From the NCBI RefSeq assembly GCF_963576545.1, contig NC_083646.1:18129461-18193460 (forward strand): 64,000 nucleotides of DNA. The letters run 5' to 3'. The stretch is from Limanda limanda (taxonomy: Eukaryota > Chordata > Actinopteri > Pleuronectiformes > Pleuronectidae). The notes below the pieces were generated by a model. It made no database searches. It was not told the origin of the DNA and saw only the letters and a program-made list of their open reading frames with translations. A program made the translations under genes and the position numbers. Shown here one piece after another: positions 62,226 to 64,000 of the stretch (the first letter of the stretch is position 1; every line of letters begins with the position of its first letter).

Positions 62226-62430
62226 GTTGGGGGCCCTCATATCAGGCGCGTCACCCCCGTTAGCCCAGGACTGTAATTAGATCTGGCAGCCACCCCATAA
62301 TGATAAATGCCGGGATGATGAATGGAAATGCAAATGTGTGTGAAGTAGCCCCAGCCATCAGAGGGGGAATATCATTAACACTTTCCTCCTGTCAAATCCG
62401 TCATTGTCAAGGGTGGCTCCCTGCGTCCCC
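62226..62430. promoter_or_regulatory. Candidate conserved non-coding block with octamer
   Basis: GGACTGTAATTAGATCTGGC, CCCCATAATGATAAATGCC, a perfect ATGCAAAT octamer (62328-62335) within GGAAATGCAAATGTG, and GAATATCATTAACAC. Unique with several CpGs. Confidence 0.47.
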
Positions 62431-62947
62431 CGTGTCCCACCAGCTACACAGGGGCAGCTCAGGAGTTAAGGAGCAGGTAGTGGCGAAGGAGGGTGATGAA
62501 GAAAAACCAAAGAAGAAGAGTGTGTGTGGGAGCCAGTCAGTTTACAAGTGCAGCTGTGTGTGTCTATGATTTCACACATATGACACTGAGTTCAGTGGGC
62601 ATAATAAAAAAGTGGTCACATTACACTGTGTGGCATGGCTTCTTGACTTTTATTGAGCCTACAGACACATTTACTGCTCTAGGATACTGTATGAATGACA
62701 TTTTCTTTATTATTAAATATAAATTTAAAGCAAAAATGATCTGCGTCAGAATAATATCAATATATTAAATATTGCACGACTGTAACATTGGGTATTGTTA
62801 GTCTAAATTTTAGTTTATTGCTAATTTGCAGAAAATTAGGTAAAAATGTGATGAAGCAACACTTGTAATGCATTATCCATGTTGCTTTTACTGGTAGCCT
62901 TTTACTGGTAGCCAAGGCTCTATCTGAATTGTTTAATGGCTAAATGA
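62431..62947. other. Non-coding DNA, AT-rich
   Basis: No gene. A direct CTTTTACTGGTAGCC duplication lies near 62886-62914 with 16 bp period. Confidence 0.5.
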
Positions 62948-63175
62948 GAATCAGAATCAGAATCAGAAAGGATTTATTGCCAAGTAGGTTTACACCTACC
63001 TGGAATTTTCTTTGGTAAAAAGGTGCCTTCATTGAACATAAAGCATAAAAACACAATACGTACTTCACATAAAAAAGAATTAACTGTATATAAAACAAAA
63101 CAAAAATATATACAAGATATAAAAAGTTAAATAAAAAATAAAATGCAAAACAGATATATACAAGATATATACAAG
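62948..63175 (-). mobile_element. Non-LTR retrotransposon 3' end with (GAATCA)n tail
   Basis: Read on the minus strand, an AT-rich 3' UTR leads to ACCAAAGAAAATTCCAGG, then TACTTGGCAATAAATCC and a terminal (TGATTC)3 at 62966-62948. The plus-strand form GAATCAGAATCAG..TTTATTGCCAAGTA.GTTTACAC..ACC..GGAATTT is a very common fish retroelement end. No coding sequence remains; family uncertain. Confidence 0.75.
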
Positions 63176-63289
63176 CATGACAAATCAGAGAAGGTTACCT
63201 TATGGCTGAGAACCATGTCTGCATCATTGTTTACAGACGTCTCAGTTTCTACTCGTCCAGAATAAAGCTACAACCTGCAGTTTTCTGAC

Positions 63290-63560
63290 AAAAGTGGGGC
63301 CAGCAACAATTGAAGTGTGGATTTGACTTAGCCACAGAGCCAACATGATGCCAATATTAGCCTGCTAACATAATCAAAATGACAATTCTAAATGTTTAGC
63401 AAGTAATATACAACTATTTTCACCATTTCGTCATCTTATTATCTTGTTAGGCTGATTCCATGTTAGCAAAATACAGCTGAGGCAGTTGAGAATGTTAGGG
63501 GTTTGCAGGTATGGGGTTATAAGCCTCTTGGACAATAAAAAAAAATTCCATAAACATTTA
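63290..63560 (+). repeat. Fish GTTAGCA-type interspersed repeat
   Basis: Near 63350 GCCAATATTAGCCTGCTAAC, then TTAGCAAAATACAGCTGAGG, then TTTGCAGGTATGGGGTTATA. The order 'TAGC.TGCTAACAT', 'ACAGCTGAGGC.G.TGAGAATGT' and 'TTTGCAGGTAT..GGT.ATAA' is a common teleost interspersed repeat. Diverged, no frame. Confidence 0.65.
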
Positions 63561-64000
63561 CCTTTGTCTTTGTTATGTCGCCTCATTGACGGCTCATATT
63601 CAGATATCATGACACCTACTGCTAAGGAATTGCTTTGGTTGGGAACGGGTTGGTTTTTTCGCAATTCCACAATTTGAGTTGTAATAAACTAGAAAAATAT
63701 AATCTCCCACTATTTTGCAACGTTTTTACTGCTCAGAGAAATTGGGAAGGCAAAGAAGCCTTGAGAAACTTGCAACAAGCTACAACCAAAATAACTGGCA
63801 GGTGACAGGAGCAATGCAAATCACCATCGAAGACATAGCAGATGTTTTTTTTTCTTCCTATCTCTCTCTTTCCTCCAAACACCAGCTACTTCACTCCAGC
63901 ATCTTCTCCTCTGCCCTTGCCAAGTTCCTACACTGTGCCAAAAAGAGAGCTACTTCTGCATTCAGGACAGCAAGGCCTTTACTCACATTATACTGGATTT
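63561..64000. other. Non-coding DNA at window edge
   Basis: No recognisable gene. The last 150 bp are pyrimidine-rich with exon-like composition but no recognisable protein in any frame. Confidence 0.4.

Noticed and set aside
63840..64000. Exon-like composition at the right edge
   Set aside because: No frame gives a recognisable protein and there is no splice acceptor of quality; the window ends before it could be tested.

Overview
The window looks like a teleost fish chromosome segment, probably percomorph-like, though no species can be named. The evidence is very dense (CA)n, (GA)n and (TA)n microsatellites, some running past 100 bp, together with 3' tails of fish non-LTR retrotransposons: an L2-type reverse transcriptase C-terminus with its diagnostic tail, a tail with a GGAGCAA...ATTTCCCC...TTCTGATTC ending, a GAATCA-tailed element, an RTE-like tail ending in an AACCTC..TTGGCGGA motif, and a 5'-truncated poly-A element with a 13 bp target-site duplication. 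Fish-type non-autonomous DNA transposon repeats are also present.

I can support no protein-coding gene, rRNA or tRNA. Every long open frame is a translated microsatellite, a chance frame in low-complexity DNA, or the decayed L2 tail at 13.2 kb. The window therefore reads as a gene desert or a very large intron. The space between repeats is filled with stretches of balanced, non-repetitive, homeodomain-site-rich sequence (TAATTA, TTAATTAA, ATGCAAAT) that resemble the conserved non-coding elements around vertebrate developmental regulator genes. Conservation itself cannot be seen from one sequence, so these are candidates only.

Layout: 0-3.4 kb, repeats and AT-rich DNA with a foldback-like element; 3.4-8.8 kb, regulatory-looking blocks ending in the most striking feature, four spaced copies of one module at 7.98-8.73 kb; 9.2-9.4 kb, an (AT)n(GA)n block; 10.3-17.9 kb, candidate regulatory blocks interrupted by the L2 tail; 18-21.4 kb, quiet AT-rich DNA; 22-26 kb, candidate blocks with a huge (CT)n tract and a G-quadruplex motif; 24.4-30.7 kb, several interspersed repeats, some nested; 30.8-39 kb, candidate blocks, an RNA-like cloverleaf foldback at 31.8 kb, a 194 bp pure (CA)n, a five-unit telomeric repeat beside a 148 bp (AG)n, and two poly-A tails; 39-43 kb, AT-rich DNA and long microsatellites; 42.2-51.7 kb, many candidate blocks; 52.2 kb, the retroelement with its target-site duplication; 54.9-58.3 kb, a dense candidate block; 59.8-64 kb, repeats with two further candidate blocks.

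If the regulatory reading is right, the parts would work as distal enhancers or boundaries for a gene outside the window. The target gene cannot be named from this sequence.
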